Shown: positions 29,580 to 40,614 of the stretch, in pieces | How positions within the stretch are numbered: the first letter of the stretch is position 1 | Layout: each line of letters starts with the position of its first letter | Assembly: GCF_024584785.1 (NCBI RefSeq) | Contig: NZ_CP074112.1 | Coordinates: 744,001 to 808,000 of the forward strand | Reading direction: 5' to 3' | Source: Idiomarina loihiensis | GTDB taxonomy: Bacteria > Pseudomonadota > Gammaproteobacteria > Enterobacterales > Alteromonadaceae | DNA length: 64,000 nt | Made by a program: the position numbers and the translations under genes | Notes under the pieces: model-generated | What the model was told of the DNA's origin: nothing | The model's database searches: none | The model's input: the letters and a program-made list of their open reading frames with translations, nothing else

Positions 29580-30326
29580 ATGACACCAAGTAGCAAACCG
29601 AGCTATCGCCGCGTTTTATTAAAATTGAGCGGTGAAGCCTTAATGGGAGATGAGTCTTTTGGTATTGATGCCAAAGTACTTGATCGCATGGCTCAGGAAA
29701 TTAAAGAATTAGTAGAGCTTGGGGTGCAAGTTGGCTTGGTCATTGGTGGTGGCAACCTATTTCGTGGTGAAGGTTTAGCAAAGGCCGGAATGAATCGAGT
29801 TGTGGGCGACCACATGGGTATGTTAGCAACCGTAATGAATGGTTTAGCAATGCGTGATGCGTTGCATCGTGCTTTTGTTAATGCTCGCCTAATGTCGGCA
29901 ATAGAGCTTAACGGTGTGTGCGATAGCTACAACTGGGCCGATGCTATTAGTTTGCTCAAGTCTGGCCGTGTGGTGATTTTCTCTGCGGGTACCGGTAATC
30001 CATTCTTTACTACAGACTCGGCCGCTTGTTTACGAGGTATTGAGATCGAAGCAGATTTAGTGCTTAAAGGAACTAAAGTGGATGGTGTCTACTCGGCAGA
30101 CCCGGTTAAAGACCCCAATGCGCAACTGTACCGCCAGATCAGTTACGATGAAGTGCTACAAAAACAACTTAAAGTAATGGATTTAGCGGCATTTACGCTA
30201 GCCCGTGACCACAATCTTCCTATTCGTGTCTTTAATATGAATAAGCCAGGTGCATTAAGAGCCGTGATTATGGGCGAAGAAGAAGGTACACTTATTGCTA
30301 GTGAAAGCATGCTTAACCCCGCATAA
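29580..30326 (+). CDS. pyrH: Uridylate kinase
   Basis: A 248-residue bacterial UMP kinase of the amino-acid-kinase fold: [41 protein letters not shown] loop ([17 protein letters not shown]) and [13 protein letters not shown]. It phosphorylates UMP to UDP and feeds UDP-sugar and nucleotide pools. GGAG lies 8 bases before the ATG. It pairs with frr downstream. Confidence 0.98.
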   Translation: MTPSSKPSYRRVLLKLSGEALMGDESFGIDAKVLDRMAQEIKELVELGVQVGLVIGGGNLFRGEGLAKAGMNRVVGDHMGMLATVMNGLAMRDALHRAFVNARLMSAIELNGVCDSYNWADAISLLKSGRVVIFSAGTGNPFFTTDSAACLRGIEIEADLVLKGTKVDGVYSADPVKDPNAQLYRQISYDEVLQKQLKVMDLAAFTLARDHNLPIRVFNMNKPGALRAVIMGEEEGTLIASESMLNPA

Positions 30327-30361
30327 TCAAGCGTACGAGCAAGACATAAGGAAACTACAAC

Positions 30362-30919
30362 GTGATTAATGACATTAAGCAAGACGCTAAACAGCGTATG
30401 GAAAAAAGCGTAGATGCGCTACGTTCACAAATTTCAAAAGTGCGCACTGGGCGTGCTCATCCAAGTATTTTAGATGGTGTGATGGTACCTTACTACGGGG
30501 TAGATACTCCGTTAAAGCAATTGGCAAACATCACGGTAGAAGATTCACGTACGTTAGCTTTGACAGTGTTTGATAAGTCATCAGCAGGTGCGGTTGAAAA
30601 AGCCATCATGACCTCAGATTTAGGCCTAAACCCAGCTTCTGCTGGTACTGTCATTCGGGTGCCATTACCACCGTTAACCGAAGAGCGTCGTCGCGATTTA
30701 GTTAAAGTGGTTCGTAATGAAGCAGAGCAAGGGCGAGTTGCCATTCGTAACATTCGTCGTGATGCTAACAGCGATTTGAAAGACCTACTTAAAGAAAAAG
30801 AAATTAGCGAAGACGAAGAACGTCGCGCTACTGAAGAAATTCAAAAGTTGACAGATACTTATATCGCTAAAATTGATGAAGCCTTAGCGGAAAAAGAAAA
30901 AGATCTGATGGAAGTTTAA
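30362..30919 (+). CDS. frr: Ribosome recycling factor
   Basis: A 185-residue RRF, the standard length. Recognisable segments are [23 protein letters not shown], the [15 protein letters not shown] loop and [21 protein letters not shown]. With EF-G it splits post-termination ribosomes. The start is GTG in GTGATTAATGAC, 35 bases after pyrH. A terminator follows 31 bases after its stop. Confidence 0.98.
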   Translation: MINDIKQDAKQRMEKSVDALRSQISKVRTGRAHPSILDGVMVPYYGVDTPLKQLANITVEDSRTLALTVFDKSSAGAVEKAIMTSDLGLNPASAGTVIRVPLPPLTEERRRDLVKVVRNEAEQGRVAIRNIRRDANSDLKDLLKEKEISEDEERRATEEIQKLTDTYIAKIDEALAEKEKDLMEV

Positions 30920-30939
30920 ACTGTTGTTTCTATTCCACA

Positions 30940-30968
30940 TTGGTGGAAAGCGCCGTGTCAGGTATACT
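30940..30968 (+). promoter_or_regulatory. Candidate uppS promoter inside the frr terminator hairpin
   Basis: TTGGTG at 30940 and TATACT at 30963 have a 17-base spacer. The -10-like element lies in the loop of the frr terminator, and the implied start of transcription is only 15-25 bases before uppS. It would let uppS and the lipid/outer-membrane genes be transcribed despite the terminator. The -35 match is weak. Confidence 0.45.
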
Positions 30969-30984
30969 CACACGGCGTTTTTTC
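30951..30984 (+). terminator. Terminator between frr and uppS
   Basis: An 8-base perfect stem CGCCGTGT / ACACGGCG with a loop of about 11 bases is followed by TTTTTTC. The T-tract ends 5 bases before the first possible uppS start codon, an unusually tight arrangement. Confidence 0.85.
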
Positions 30985-30988
30985 TTGT

Positions 30989-31783
30989 ATGGCGTTATTT
31001 ATGACAATCACGGACGTTTCGAGTATTCAAATGCCTAAGCACGTGGCAATCATCATGGATGGTAACGGGCGTTGGGCGAAGTTGCGCGGCAAACACCGCA
31101 CCTTTGGCCATAAAGCTGGGGCTGAAGCGGTGCGGCAAGCGGTGCAGTTTGCACGTAAAAAAGGTATTCAATCGTTAACTTTGTTTGCCTTCAGTAGTGA
31201 AAACTGGAATCGCCCGCAACAAGAGGTTTCAGTGTTAATGGAACTCTTTATGACGGTACTAAAACGTGAAGTAAAGAAGTTACATAAACATAATGTACGC
31301 CTACGTATTATTGGCGACAAAAGTGCGTTTAGTGAGCGGTTACAGAAACAAATGGCGACAGCAGAAGCCATGACCGCAAATAATACCGCTTTGAATTTAA
31401 ATATTGCAGCCAACTATGGCGGCCGTTGGGATATTACTGCGGCGGCAAGACAATTGGCGAGTAAGGTGCGTGATGGTGAATTGGATGCTGAGCAAATCAC
31501 AACTGATTTATTAGCTGAGCAGTTACAATTAGCAGACCAACCTGAGCCAGATTTATTAATAAGAACAGGTGGCGAACACCGAATTAGCAATTTTCTGCTA
31601 TGGCAATTAGCTTATGCGGAATTTTATTTTAGCCAAGTATTGTGGCCCGACTTTGATGATAAAGAATTTGCAGCAGCAATCGCTGACTTTAGTTGTCGCG
31701 AGCGTCGCTTTGGTATGACCAGCGAGCAACTGCAACGGGCTATTTTAGATACTGATGTGACAACCGGGGACAACCTTGCTTAA
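30989..31783 (+). CDS. uppS: Undecaprenyl diphosphate synthase (cis-prenyltransferase)
   Basis: A protein of up to 264 residues; an ATG at 31001 gives 260. Neither start has a clear Shine-Dalgarno. The motif [18 protein letters not shown] holds the catalytic aspartate and the diphosphate-binding loop; [11 protein letters not shown] and [23 protein letters not shown] follow. It makes C55-PP, the lipid carrier precursor for peptidoglycan and other glycans. It overlaps cdsA by 8 bases. Confidence 0.97.
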   Translation: MALFMTITDVSSIQMPKHVAIIMDGNGRWAKLRGKHRTFGHKAGAEAVRQAVQFARKKGIQSLTLFAFSSENWNRPQQEVSVLMELFMTVLKREVKKLHKHNVRLRIIGDKSAFSERLQKQMATAEAMTANNTALNLNIAANYGGRWDITAAARQLASKVRDGELDAEQITTDLLAEQLQLADQPEPDLLIRTGGEHRISNFLLWQLAYAEFYFSQVLWPDFDDKEFAAAIADFSCRERRFGMTSEQLQRAILDTDVTTGDNLA

Positions 31784-32639
31784 ACAACGTTTACTGACTG
31801 CGCTGGTGCTTATACCTGTCGCCCTTTATGCGGTGTTTGCACTGCCATTAACAGGCTTTGCTGTGGCGGTGCTGATATTGATGACAGCTGGGGCGTGGGA
31901 ATGGGCGCCATTGATGGGGGTCACCAAACGCCTAGGTCGTATCGCTTATACGCTCAGCGTGAGTGTTATTCTGGCGGCCTTGATGTGGTGGGTGCCGGTT
32001 GATCAAGTATGGCAGCAAGGCGAGTTAGCGCAGCCACTATACATCCTGATCGTGCTGGGCTGTGCTTGGTGGGTGTTGGCTTTAGTGTTGATATTAAATT
32101 ATCCACGTAGTCGGCGAGTGTGGTCGCGTACGCGCTCTATCGTGGGCGTATTTGGTTGGTTAACACTGGTGCCTGCTTGGGCTGGCATGCTGGCTATTCG
32201 CTCTTTGAATTATGCTGAGCAGCCGTTGTTTGGCGGCTTTGCTGTACTGTTTGTATTGTTACTGGTATGGGCCGCCGATGTTGGAGCCTATTTTGCTGGG
32301 GTTCGTTATGGGCGCAATAAACTGATGCCAGCGGTCAGCCCAGGTAAAACCATGGAAGGGCTTCTAGGTGGTATCACCTTGGCTTTTGTGGTGATGATGG
32401 TAGTAGCCCATTGGTTAAAGGTACCTGCCGAGCAATTCGCTGGTTATTATCTAGCTGGGTTAGTCACTGTCGTTGCATCGGTGTTTGGTGATTTAAACGA
32501 AAGCATGTTTAAGCGCTGTGCAGGAGTAAAAGACAGCGGCAGTTTGTTGCCAGGGCACGGTGGTATTTTAGATCGCATTGATAGTTTAACAGCTGCGTTA
32601 CCCGTCTTTGCTTTAGCTTACTTATTGTTATTGGCCTAG
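31776..32639 (+). CDS. cdsA: Phosphatidate cytidylyltransferase
   Basis: A 287-residue polytopic membrane protein starting at a TTG that overlaps the end of uppS. The CDS signature is in the C-terminal part: [12 protein letters not shown], then [34 protein letters not shown], the family motif with metal-binding aspartates. It makes CDP-diacylglycerol, the common precursor of phospholipids, at the inner membrane. The next gene starts 1 base after its stop. Confidence 0.97.
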   Translation: MLKQRLLTALVLIPVALYAVFALPLTGFAVAVLILMTAGAWEWAPLMGVTKRLGRIAYTLSVSVILAALMWWVPVDQVWQQGELAQPLYILIVLGCAWWVLALVLILNYPRSRRVWSRTRSIVGVFGWLTLVPAWAGMLAIRSLNYAEQPLFGGFAVLFVLLLVWAADVGAYFAGVRYGRNKLMPAVSPGKTMEGLLGGITLAFVVMMVVAHWLKVPAEQFAGYYLAGLVTVVASVFGDLNESMFKRCAGVKDSGSLLPGHGGILDRIDSLTAALPVFALAYLLLLA

Positions 32640-32640
32640 T

Positions 32641-33840
32641 ATGCAATCTATTACGATTTTAGGTGCCACAGGCTCGATTGGTAAAAGTACCTTAGCTGTT
32701 ATCAACGAGCATCCACAACGCTTTAATCTCTTTGCGGTGACCGCACATGCTAATGTTGCGGAGATGCTAAGTATTTGTGCACGTTTTAACCCAACCTACG
32801 CGGTTATGGTCGATGAGCAGGCTGGTTTAGCGCTACGGCAGCAGCTGTTAGAACAACGTAGCAGCACGGAAGTACTTATCGGCCCTGCAGCCTTGCTTGA
32901 TGTTGCTTCAGCTAGTGAAGTAGATACGGTGATGGCAGCTATTGTAGGTGCCGCCGGGCTATTGCCAACCTTGGCAGCGGTTAACGCGGGCAAACGTATT
33001 TTGCTGGCTAACAAAGAAGCCTTAGTGATGTCAGGGCAGCTGTTTATGGATGCTGTAGCTCGTTCTGGCGCAGAGTTGCTGCCCATCGATAGCGAACATA
33101 ATGCAATCTTTCAGTGTTTGCCGACAGCAGCACAACAAGCTTTAGGTCAAGCTGATTTAGCCGCTCATGGGGTCAATAAAATCTTGCTTACCGGCTCAGG
33201 TGGCCCCTTTAGAGAGCTACCCTTAGCCGAATTAGCCCAACAAACCCCAGCTGCAGCCTGTGCCCATCCCAATTGGAGTATGGGGCAGAAGATTTCTGTA
33301 GACTCCGCCACCATGCTCAATAAAGGATTAGAGTATATTGAAGCGCGCTGGTTGTTTAATTGTCAACGCGAGCAATTAGAAGTGGTGGTACATCCTCAGA
33401 GTGTTATTCATTCTATGGTAAGTTTTACCGACGGTTCAGTGATTGCACAACTAGGACAGCCGGATATGCGTACGCCAATTGCTTATGGTTTAAGTTATCC
33501 TGCACGTATCAGCAGCGGTGTTGCAGCACTTGATTTCTCCCAATTAAGCCAATTAACGTTCAGTACTGCCGAGGCCGCTCGTTATCCTTGTTTAGCCTTG
33601 GCTATTGAGGCTTGCTGGCAAGGGCAAGCCGCCACCACCATGCTTAATGCAGCAAACGAAATCGCAGTTGAAGCCTTCTTAGGTACTCAAATTGGCTTTA
33701 CCGCTATTGCTGAGATTTGTGATAGGGTATTGAACGAAATAGCAGTGATTCCGGTTAGCTCAATTGACGATGTCATTGCCATAGATCAACAAGCGCGACA
33801 GGTTGCCCAGCGTTGGGTGGAGCATTATCGGTTATGTTAA
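32641..33840 (+). CDS. ispC: 1-deoxy-D-xylulose 5-phosphate reductoisomerase
   Basis: A 399-residue Dxr. The NADPH-binding motif [16 protein letters not shown] opens the protein. [15 protein letters not shown] contains the metal-binding acidic residues. The flexible-loop region [23 protein letters not shown] is complete. It performs the first committed step of the MEP isoprenoid pathway, which supplies UppS. It overlaps rseP by 7 bases. Confidence 0.98.
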   Translation: MQSITILGATGSIGKSTLAVINEHPQRFNLFAVTAHANVAEMLSICARFNPTYAVMVDEQAGLALRQQLLEQRSSTEVLIGPAALLDVASASEVDTVMAAIVGAAGLLPTLAAVNAGKRILLANKEALVMSGQLFMDAVARSGAELLPIDSEHNAIFQCLPTAAQQALGQADLAAHGVNKILLTGSGGPFRELPLAELAQQTPAAACAHPNWSMGQKISVDSATMLNKGLEYIEARWLFNCQREQLEVVVHPQSVIHSMVSFTDGSVIAQLGQPDMRTPIAYGLSYPARISSGVAALDFSQLSQLTFSTAEAARYPCLALAIEACWQGQAATTMLNAANEIAVEAFLGTQIGFTAIAEICDRVLNEIAVIPVSSIDDVIAIDQQARQVAQRWVEHYRLC

Positions 33841-35189
33841 CAGTGGTTTGGTCGTTAGCAGCGTTTGTAGTAACGCTGGGTATCTTAGTTACTTTCCATG
33901 AATTTGGACATTTTTGGGTTGCACGACGTTGTGGGGTGAAAGTCTTAACCTTTTCGGTGGGGTTTGGTAAGCCACTATGGCAGCGGCAGGCTGCTGACGG
34001 TACTGTTTATCAAATCGGTGCTATTCCACTAGGTGGCTATGTACGAATGCTTGATGGGCGCGTTGATGAGGTGCCAGAGCACCAGCGTCATTTAAGTTTC
34101 AATGCTAAATCAGTACCACAACGAGCTGCCATCATAGCTGCAGGGCCATTAGCTAATTTCATCTTAGCTATCGTGGTGTTGTGGGTGATGTTTTTGCTGG
34201 GTGTGCAATCGGTCAAGCCCATTATTGGTGATGTACGTGAGCAGTCAATTGCAAGCCAAGTATCAATTCCGGTGCCAAGTGAAATTATTGCAGTTGATGG
34301 TCGCCGTACGGAAGATTGGCAACAAGTTAATTTAGCCTTCGCTAGTGCTTTAGGGCAGCAACAGGTGACTCTAACAGTGCAAGATGAGCGCTTGCGCGAG
34401 CGAGACTATGTATTGGATATTGCGGATTGGCGATTATCTGACCAACAAACGCCAACCTTTGTTGATTTAGGTTTGCAGCCGTACCAGCAACGTGTATCGT
34501 TAGTACTGAGTTATGTGGCAGAAGAATCACCTGCAGCACAAGCTGATTTGCGCGTTGGTGATAAAATTGTCGAGTTTGATGGAACTCCTGTAGTAGATTG
34601 GTCTCAAACCAGACAGCTGATTATGAGTTCGGCCGGGCAGCAAGTAACCCTAAGCGTTGAACGCAATGGGCAACTACTCGCGTTGCCGGTTACCATAGGC
34701 AGCCGCGAACTAGAACAAGAAAGTATTGGTTTTCTAGGAGTAGAGCCGACCGTTGCACCTTATCCCGAAGAATATCGGTTTGTGCAACAGTATGGTTTCA
34801 TAGATGGATTAGTAAAAGGCACCGAACGAACTTGGGAGCTCATTGTACTCAGTGTAAAAATGCTGGGTAAATTGGTTACCGGAGTAGTGTCAGTAAGCAA
34901 CCTGAGCGGTCCAGTTGCGATCGCAGAGGGGGCAGGGACTTCGGCCAGTTATGGTCTGGTCTACTTTTTAGGGTTTCTTGCGCTTATTAGCGTTAACCTT
35001 GGGGTGATAAACTTAGTGCCATTACCCGTTTTAGACGGTGGGCACTTAGTGTTTCTTGCAGTAGAAGGAGTACGCGGTAAGCCCGTCTCTGAACGCGTGC
35101 AAGAAGTTTTTTACCGCATCGGTGGCGCGCTTATATTCGCGTTAATGGCAATTGCTATCAGTAATGATATTCTGCGATTGTCGCAATGA
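33834..35189 (+). CDS. rseP: Site-2 protease RseP, sigma-E pathway
   Basis: A protein of 451 residues from the ATG at 33834; an upstream in-frame ATG at 33813 lies inside ispC. The zinc motif [10 protein letters not shown] (HExxH) is in the first transmembrane helix, two PDZ domains occupy the middle (for example [22 protein letters not shown]), and [11 protein letters not shown] carries the third metal ligand. It cleaves anti-sigma factor RseA in the inner membrane under envelope stress. Its neighbours bamA and skp encode the outer-membrane assembly system that the stress response protects. Confidence 0.97.
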   Translation: MLTVVWSLAAFVVTLGILVTFHEFGHFWVARRCGVKVLTFSVGFGKPLWQRQAADGTVYQIGAIPLGGYVRMLDGRVDEVPEHQRHLSFNAKSVPQRAAIIAAGPLANFILAIVVLWVMFLLGVQSVKPIIGDVREQSIASQVSIPVPSEIIAVDGRRTEDWQQVNLAFASALGQQQVTLTVQDERLRERDYVLDIADWRLSDQQTPTFVDLGLQPYQQRVSLVLSYVAEESPAAQADLRVGDKIVEFDGTPVVDWSQTRQLIMSSAGQQVTLSVERNGQLLALPVTIGSRELEQESIGFLGVEPTVAPYPEEYRFVQQYGFIDGLVKGTERTWELIVLSVKMLGKLVTGVVSVSNLSGPVAIAEGAGTSASYGLVYFLGFLALISVNLGVINLVPLPVLDGGHLVFLAVEGVRGKPVSERVQEVFYRIGGALIFALMAIAISNDILRLSQ

Positions 35190-35225
35190 AACGACATGTA
35201 CAACACAACAATTAAGTAGCACAGA

Positions 35226-37775
35226 ATGACGTTGAAACAGCTGTTCTTGAGCGCCCTGGTAGCAGCGGCGGCTCTTCCTGCACATACTGCATACGCACAA
35301 AGTGCAACCCAAGGTTCTGAACCCAATGCTTCCGAGCAGAGTGCCAACAAAAATACCGAAACATTTGTCGTTGAAGATATCCGCGTAAGAGGATTACAAC
35401 GAGTGGCCCTAGGTGCCGCGCTAACTTATATTCCTATTCGTTTAGGTGACACTGTTGATGCGAACGCAGTTCGTAACAGTATCCGCTCTCTTTATTCATC
35501 CACCCACTTTGATTACATTGAAGCGAAACGCGAAAATAACACGCTTATTTTTGAGGTGGTGGAGCGCCCAACCATCAGCTCGATAGAGTTTGAGGGAAAC
35601 AAAGATATCAAGGATGAGCAGCTCACTCAGAGTCTTACTGATAGCGGGATTGTCGAGGGCGAGCAACTAGATCGTACCGTCATCGCAAGCATCGAAACAG
35701 GCCTTGAAGATTTCTTTCATAGTGTAGGTAAATACAACGCTAAGGTTGATGTAGAACTGGTAGAGCTTACCCGTAATCGAGTAAGCGTGCGGTTGAACTT
35801 TGATGAAGGCGAATCGGCCGAAATTAAACAAATCAATTTAGTGGGTAATAAAAGTTTTACTGATGAAGAGATACTCAATCAATTTGAGTTGAAAGACAGC
35901 TTGCCTTGGTGGAATTTTATCGGTGAAAACCGTTATCAAAAACAACAGTTATCAGGTGATTTAGAAGCACTAGAGAGTTTCTATAAAAACCGTGGTTATT
36001 TGGGCTTTCAGGTTAAGTCCGTTCAAGTAACGTTAACGCCAGATCGTAAAGGCGTGTATATCACTATGAACCTTGAAGAAGGTGAGGTATACAGCATTAA
36101 CGAAGTACGAGTGATTGGTGACTTGAAAGGCCATGACGAGATGGTTGAAGCTTTCACCACCATCAAATCAGGTACGACTTATAATGCAGCACAAATAACA
36201 GCCCTAGAAGAGGCTATTGCTCGTTTCTATGGTCGTTTCGGCTATGCGTATCCTGAAGTTCGCGCTATTCCTGAAATTCAAGAGGGTAGCAACGAAGTTG
36301 ACTTGATTTTCTCCGTCAACCCTGGCAAACGCGTCTACGTGAATAGAATTAACTTTATCGGTAACAATGTAACTGCGGATCAAGTTTTACGCCGAGAGAT
36401 GCGTCAACTTGAAGGGGCTCCACTTAATGAGGCCCAAGTAGAGCAAAGTAAGGTTCGGTTAGAGCGTTTAGGCTTTTTTGAAACCGTAGAAACCAATACT
36501 ACCAAAGTAGATGGTAGTGATGAGCGTGTAGATATTGATTTTGTGGTTAAAGAGCAGCCGTCAGGTTCATTTAACTTTAGCTTTGGTTACGGTGACTACT
36601 CAGGTCTACAAATCGGTGTTGGTGCGTCGCAAGAAAACTTCTTGGGCTCGGGTAACCGCGCTGCGATCAACGTAAACACTAATAAATATAATCGTACTGC
36701 AAGTGTTGCTTATACCGACCGCTACTTTACTAAAGATGGCGTGAGCTTAACCGGTAGCGTGTACATGAGCGAGTTTGATGCTGGTAAGTTAGATAACTAC
36801 ATTCGCTACAACAAGAAGCAATACGGTATTAGCGCTAACGTGGGCTTCCCCATTAGCGAAATCCAAAGTTTAAGCTTTGGTGCAACCTATCGTAGCGAAG
36901 AAATTAATGATGTTGAAAGTTACGAGCAGATCACGCGGTTTTATAAACCATATGTTGACAAACGTACTCCAAACGATGGGGTGGCTTTTGACATCTACGA
37001 ACTTACCGCAGCTTGGAACCGTGTGACTTTAAACCGTGGTATGTTCCCGACAGCTGGGTCATCTAACTCGGTGTCAGTTGGCATATCGGCGCCTTTGAGC
37101 GATGTTAATTACTTCCGTGTAAACTACGATTATCGCCAGTATTTCCCATTAACTGATACTCATAGTTTTGTGTTTATGACCCGGATGCGGTTAGGCTATG
37201 GTAACGGTTATGGTAAAGATGATAACGGTAACGAATATCTGTATCCATTCTATGAGAACTTCCGCGTTGGTGGACGCGATAATTTACGCGGTTTTGAAGC
37301 TAACACCATTGGTCCGAAAGCAGTCTATCGTTATACTCAATCCATTCCTGGCTTGCCGCCGGTAGATGGTGGTCCAGTAACGAGTCCGCTGCCCGAATAC
37401 ACGGATACCTTGGCTGTAAGCCAATACTCGGTGGGCGGTAATGCATTGTTCGTGGGTGGATTAGAATTAATTGTACCAACACCGTTTATTTCTGAAGAGA
37501 ATAAGAATACAGTTCGTACAAGTTTCTACGTAGATGTGGGTAACGTATGGGATACCGAGTTTAATTACGACGATTATGCCAAATTGCAGCTTAATCCTAA
37601 CTCGTACCCATTAGAGGATTTTAGTAAGCCTAACTCGTTCCGCGCATCTGCAGGTATTTCTGTGCAGTGGATTTCACCGATGGGGCCGTTGACCTTCTCT
37701 TTAGGGCGCCCACTGAAGTCAGAAGATGGTGATAAAACCCAGGTCTTCAGCTTTAATATCGGTACCACCTTCTAA
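35226..37775 (+). CDS. bamA: Outer-membrane beta-barrel assembly protein BamA
   Basis: An 849-residue protein with a signal peptide (cleavage probably after AHTAYA), five POTRA domains at about residues 45-440 and a 16-strand Omp85 barrel. FVGGLELIVPTP, the YDYRQYFPLTDTHSFVF strand and RVGGRDNLRGFE are typical; the conserved barrel-interior VRGF motif appears here as LRGF. It ends in FSFNIGTTF with the terminal phenylalanine used as the outer-membrane sorting signal. It folds and inserts outer-membrane proteins. It starts 36 bases after rseP. Confidence 0.98.
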   Translation: MTLKQLFLSALVAAAALPAHTAYAQSATQGSEPNASEQSANKNTETFVVEDIRVRGLQRVALGAALTYIPIRLGDTVDANAVRNSIRSLYSSTHFDYIEAKRENNTLIFEVVERPTISSIEFEGNKDIKDEQLTQSLTDSGIVEGEQLDRTVIASIETGLEDFFHSVGKYNAKVDVELVELTRNRVSVRLNFDEGESAEIKQINLVGNKSFTDEEILNQFELKDSLPWWNFIGENRYQKQQLSGDLEALESFYKNRGYLGFQVKSVQVTLTPDRKGVYITMNLEEGEVYSINEVRVIGDLKGHDEMVEAFTTIKSGTTYNAAQITALEEAIARFYGRFGYAYPEVRAIPEIQEGSNEVDLIFSVNPGKRVYVNRINFIGNNVTADQVLRREMRQLEGAPLNEAQVEQSKVRLERLGFFETVETNTTKVDGSDERVDIDFVVKEQPSGSFNFSFGYGDYSGLQIGVGASQENFLGSGNRAAINVNTNKYNRTASVAYTDRYFTKDGVSLTGSVYMSEFDAGKLDNYIRYNKKQYGISANVGFPISEIQSLSFGATYRSEEINDVESYEQITRFYKPYVDKRTPNDGVAFDIYELTAAWNRVTLNRGMFPTAGSSNSVSVGISAPLSDVNYFRVNYDYRQYFPLTDTHSFVFMTRMRLGYGNGYGKDDNGNEYLYPFYENFRVGGRDNLRGFEANTIGPKAVYRYTQSIPGLPPVDGGPVTSPLPEYTDTLAVSQYSVGGNALFVGGLELIVPTPFISEENKNTVRTSFYVDVGNVWDTEFNYDDYAKLQLNPNSYPLEDFSKPNSFRASAGISVQWISPMGPLTFSLGRPLKSEDGDKTQVFSFNIGTTF

Positions 37776-37811
37776 TTTGAAAAATTATAAAATATATCAA
37801 GGAGTTTTATT

Positions 37812-38327
37812 GTGAATACTTTAATGAAAACAGGTGTTGCAGCAGCGTTACTAGCTACCGCAGTTTTTGCTAATGCAGCAGAAGCACAACAGAAAGTTGG
37901 CGTGATTAACGTGCAAGAAGTATTGCAGAACCTGCCACAAGCTCGTGAACTTGAAACCCAAGTTCAAACTGAGTTTAAGAGCCGTATTGACGAAGTTTCT
38001 AAACTTGAAAATCAAATGCGCGAGCTACAAGAAAAAGCGCAACGTGATGCATCTATCATGTCTAATCAAGAACGCTTGAACATGCAGCGTGAAATGGAGA
38101 TGTTAGAAACCACCTATCAGCTTAAAGTAAAAGCGGTACGTGAAGATATGGGTCGTCGTCAAAACGAATTACGCGACCAACTATTGATGGATATCATGCG
38201 CAACACTCAAGACGTAGCTACTGCGCAACAGTTTGATCTTGTTCTGCAGCGTTCAGCGTTAGCTTATGCTACTGAAGCATCTGACCTCACTGATGCTGTG
38301 ATTAAAAAAATGACTGGTGGCAACTAA
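37812..38327 (+). CDS. skp: Periplasmic chaperone Skp/OmpH
   Basis: A 171-residue protein with a signal peptide ending at about ANAAEA, then QQKVGVINVQEVLQNLPQ and a long charged coiled coil (about residues 50-130), giving the tentacles of the Skp trimer. It holds unfolded outer-membrane proteins on their way to BamA. GGAG precedes the GTG start. It ends overlapping the upstream part of the lpxD open frame. Confidence 0.95.
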   Translation: MNTLMKTGVAAALLATAVFANAAEAQQKVGVINVQEVLQNLPQARELETQVQTEFKSRIDEVSKLENQMRELQEKAQRDASIMSNQERLNMQREMEMLETTYQLKVKAVREDMGRRQNELRDQLLMDIMRNTQDVATAQQFDLVLQRSALAYATEASDLTDAVIKKMTGGN

Positions 38328-38331
38328 GGCT

Positions 38332-39366
38332 ATGACGAATCAGACATTGCTGTTACAGCAATTGGCTGAGGCGATTGAAGCTGAAGTACACGGTGATGGT
38401 GAAATCACCATCACTGGTGTCGCAACCCTTGCCTCGGCTAAGCCGGGGCAAATTGCCTTTTTAGCCAATGAAAAATATCGCTCGCAGCTAGACACTACCC
38501 AAGCCAGTGCCGTGATTGTGGCACCTAATGTGGAGTTACCAGCTGGTTTGGCGGCCCTGCGTACCCGTAATCCTTATGCTGGCTTTGCTAAAGTAGCGCA
38601 ACTTTTAGATACCACACCAAAACCAGCTGACCATATTCATGCCTCTGCACAAATTCATCCAACCGCAAAGATTGGAGCAAATGTTGCTATTGGTGCTAAC
38701 ACCGTTATCGCTGAGCATGCGGTTATCGCAGATGATGTGGTGATTGGCGTGGGCTGCTATATTGGACCAAGAGTTGAAATTGGTCGGGCAACCCAATTAT
38801 GGCAACACGTGGTGGTTTACCATGGCTGTGTGATTGGGGAGCATTGTCTCGTGCATGCAGGCACCATCATAGGTGCTGACGGTTTTGGCTGGGCCAATGA
38901 GCAGGGTAAATGGGTTAAGATCCCGCAACTAGGACGTGTAGTTATCGGTAACCGGGTAGATATTGGCGCTAGCACTACCATCGATCGCGGTGCGCTAGAC
39001 GACACTATTATTAGTGATGGCTGTATTATCGATAATCAGTGCCAAATAGCGCACAATGTATTTATTGATGAAGACACAGCCATTGCAGGTTGTACTGTGT
39101 TGGCAGGGAGCTGCCGCATTGGTAAGCGTTGCTTAATTGGCGGTGCAACAGCCATCAATGGCCACATTGAAATTTGTGATGACGTGCAAATAAGTGGCTT
39201 CTCGATGGTGATTAAAGGTATTTCTGAGCCCGGCGTTTACGCCTCGGGTATCCCTGCTGCGCCTCATCGCGAGTGGCGCCGGAACGGTGCTCGTTACCGT
39301 CAACTTGACGAGCTCTTTCAGCGGGTGAAGAAGTTAGAAAATCAGCTAGCTAGTGCTAGCGAGTAA
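38332..39366 (+). CDS. lpxD: UDP-3-O-(3-hydroxyacyl)glucosamine N-acyltransferase
   Basis: A protein of 344 residues from the ATG at 38332, 4 bases after the skp stop; a GTG at 38317 is in frame but less likely. It has an N-terminal uridine-binding domain (LASAKPGQIAFLANEKYRSQL) and a left-handed beta-helix of hexapeptides, with the catalytic histidine in NQCQIAHNVFI. It adds the second acyl chain in lipid A synthesis. It is followed by fabZ, lpxA and lpxB. Confidence 0.97.
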   Translation: MTNQTLLLQQLAEAIEAEVHGDGEITITGVATLASAKPGQIAFLANEKYRSQLDTTQASAVIVAPNVELPAGLAALRTRNPYAGFAKVAQLLDTTPKPADHIHASAQIHPTAKIGANVAIGANTVIAEHAVIADDVVIGVGCYIGPRVEIGRATQLWQHVVVYHGCVIGEHCLVHAGTIIGADGFGWANEQGKWVKIPQLGRVVIGNRVDIGASTTIDRGALDDTIISDGCIIDNQCQIAHNVFIDEDTAIAGCTVLAGSCRIGKRCLIGGATAINGHIEICDDVQISGFSMVIKGISEPGVYASGIPAAPHREWRRNGARYRQLDELFQRVKKLENQLASASE

Positions 39367-39378
39367 GAGGACCTTGTT

Positions 39379-39831
39379 TTGTCAGCAGATGGCGCTTTTG
39401 ATATTAAAGAAATTTTAAGCTTGTTACCGCATCGGTATCCTTTTTTGTTGGTTGATAAAGTATTAGCTTGTGACCATCAAACTCGGATTCATGCGGTAAA
39501 AAACGTGAGTGTTAACGAGCCGATATTTACTGGACACTTTCCTGAAAATCCAATTTTTCCTGGGGTACTTATTTTAGAAGCCTTAGCCCAAGCGGCTGGA
39601 TTACTTGGATTTAAGATAACGGCAAGCACGCCGGGCGCAAAAGATCTATACTTATTTGCTGGGGTGGATAACGCTCGTTTTAAAAAGCAGGTTCTGCCTG
39701 GTGACACTATGCATCTGCATGTTACCTTTGAGAAAGAACGCCGCGGTATTTGGGTGTTTAAAGGACGCGCCGAAGTTGACGGTGAGTTAGCCTGTAGTTG
39801 CGATATTATTTGTGCAAGAAGAGAAGTTTAA
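39379..39831 (+). CDS. fabZ: 3-hydroxyacyl-[ACP] dehydratase
   Basis: A 150-residue hot-dog-fold enzyme starting at TTG (39379), which has AAGAGG 8 bases upstream. The motif [14 protein letters not shown] opens the domain; the active-site His and Glu are in [20 protein letters not shown]. It dehydrates 3-hydroxyacyl-ACP, competing with LpxA and LpxD for the same hydroxyacyl-ACP pool. Its stop abuts the lpxA start with no gap. Confidence 0.97.
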   Translation: MSADGAFDIKEILSLLPHRYPFLLVDKVLACDHQTRIHAVKNVSVNEPIFTGHFPENPIFPGVLILEALAQAAGLLGFKITASTPGAKDLYLFAGVDNARFKKQVLPGDTMHLHVTFEKERRGIWVFKGRAEVDGELACSCDIICARREV

Positions 39832-40596
39832 GTGATTCATTCGACTGCGATTGTTGATAAAAGTGCAAAGCTTGGGGCCAATGTAGAAATTGGCCCTTAC
39901 AGTATTATTGGTGCCGATGTAGAGATAGGTGATGGCACTGTGATTGGGCCCCATGTGGTAGTTAAAGGGCCAACCACTCTTGGTAAAAACAATCGCATTT
40001 TTCAATTCTCTTCGGTTGGTGAAGACTGCCAAGATAAAAAATATGCGGGCGAGCCAACTCGCTTAGTGATAGGTGATAACAACATTATTCGCGAATGTGT
40101 GACCATCCATCGCGGCACGGTGCAAGATCAAGGGTTAACCCAAATTGGTGATGACAATCTCTTAATGGCGTACGTTCATGTTGCTCATGATTGCATGGTT
40201 GGTGATCATGTTATTTTAGCTAATAACACCTCGTTAGCAGGCCATGTTCATGTGGGTGACTGGGCCATTTTAGGTGGCTTTACTGGAGTTCATCAGTTTT
40301 GCCATATTGGGGCCCATGCTTTTACCGCAGTAAATTCTGTGGTGGTGCAGGATGTTCCGCCCTACGTGATGGCGCAGGGTCACAATGCTGTTCCTCGTAC
40401 CATTAATAGCGAAGGATTAAAACGGCGTGGTTTCACCAGTGAACAAATTTTGAATATCAAACGTGCCTTTAAACTACTGTATCGACAGGGGCTCACCGTA
40501 ACCGAGGCGGTTTCCCAGATGCAAGAATTGAATGCGGCAGAATTAGGTCCACTTATTGAATTTGTGCAACAAAGCCGCCGTGGCATTATTCGCTAA
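39832..40596 (+). CDS. lpxA: UDP-N-acetylglucosamine O-acyltransferase
   Basis: A 254-residue protein starting at GTG directly after fabZ. The N-terminal two thirds are hexapeptide repeats; the catalytic histidine lies in MAYVHVAHDCMVGDHV. The C-terminal helical domain contains GHNAVPRTINSEGLKRRGF. It performs the first step of lipid A synthesis. No independent RBS is evident, so translation is probably coupled to fabZ. Confidence 0.97.
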   Translation: MIHSTAIVDKSAKLGANVEIGPYSIIGADVEIGDGTVIGPHVVVKGPTTLGKNNRIFQFSSVGEDCQDKKYAGEPTRLVIGDNNIIRECVTIHRGTVQDQGLTQIGDDNLLMAYVHVAHDCMVGDHVILANNTSLAGHVHVGDWAILGGFTGVHQFCHIGAHAFTAVNSVVVQDVPPYVMAQGHNAVPRTINSEGLKRRGFTSEQILNIKRAFKLLYRQGLTVTEAVSQMQELNAAELGPLIEFVQQSRRGIIR

Positions 40597-40614
40597 CCTA
40601 ATCAGCATGTTTCG

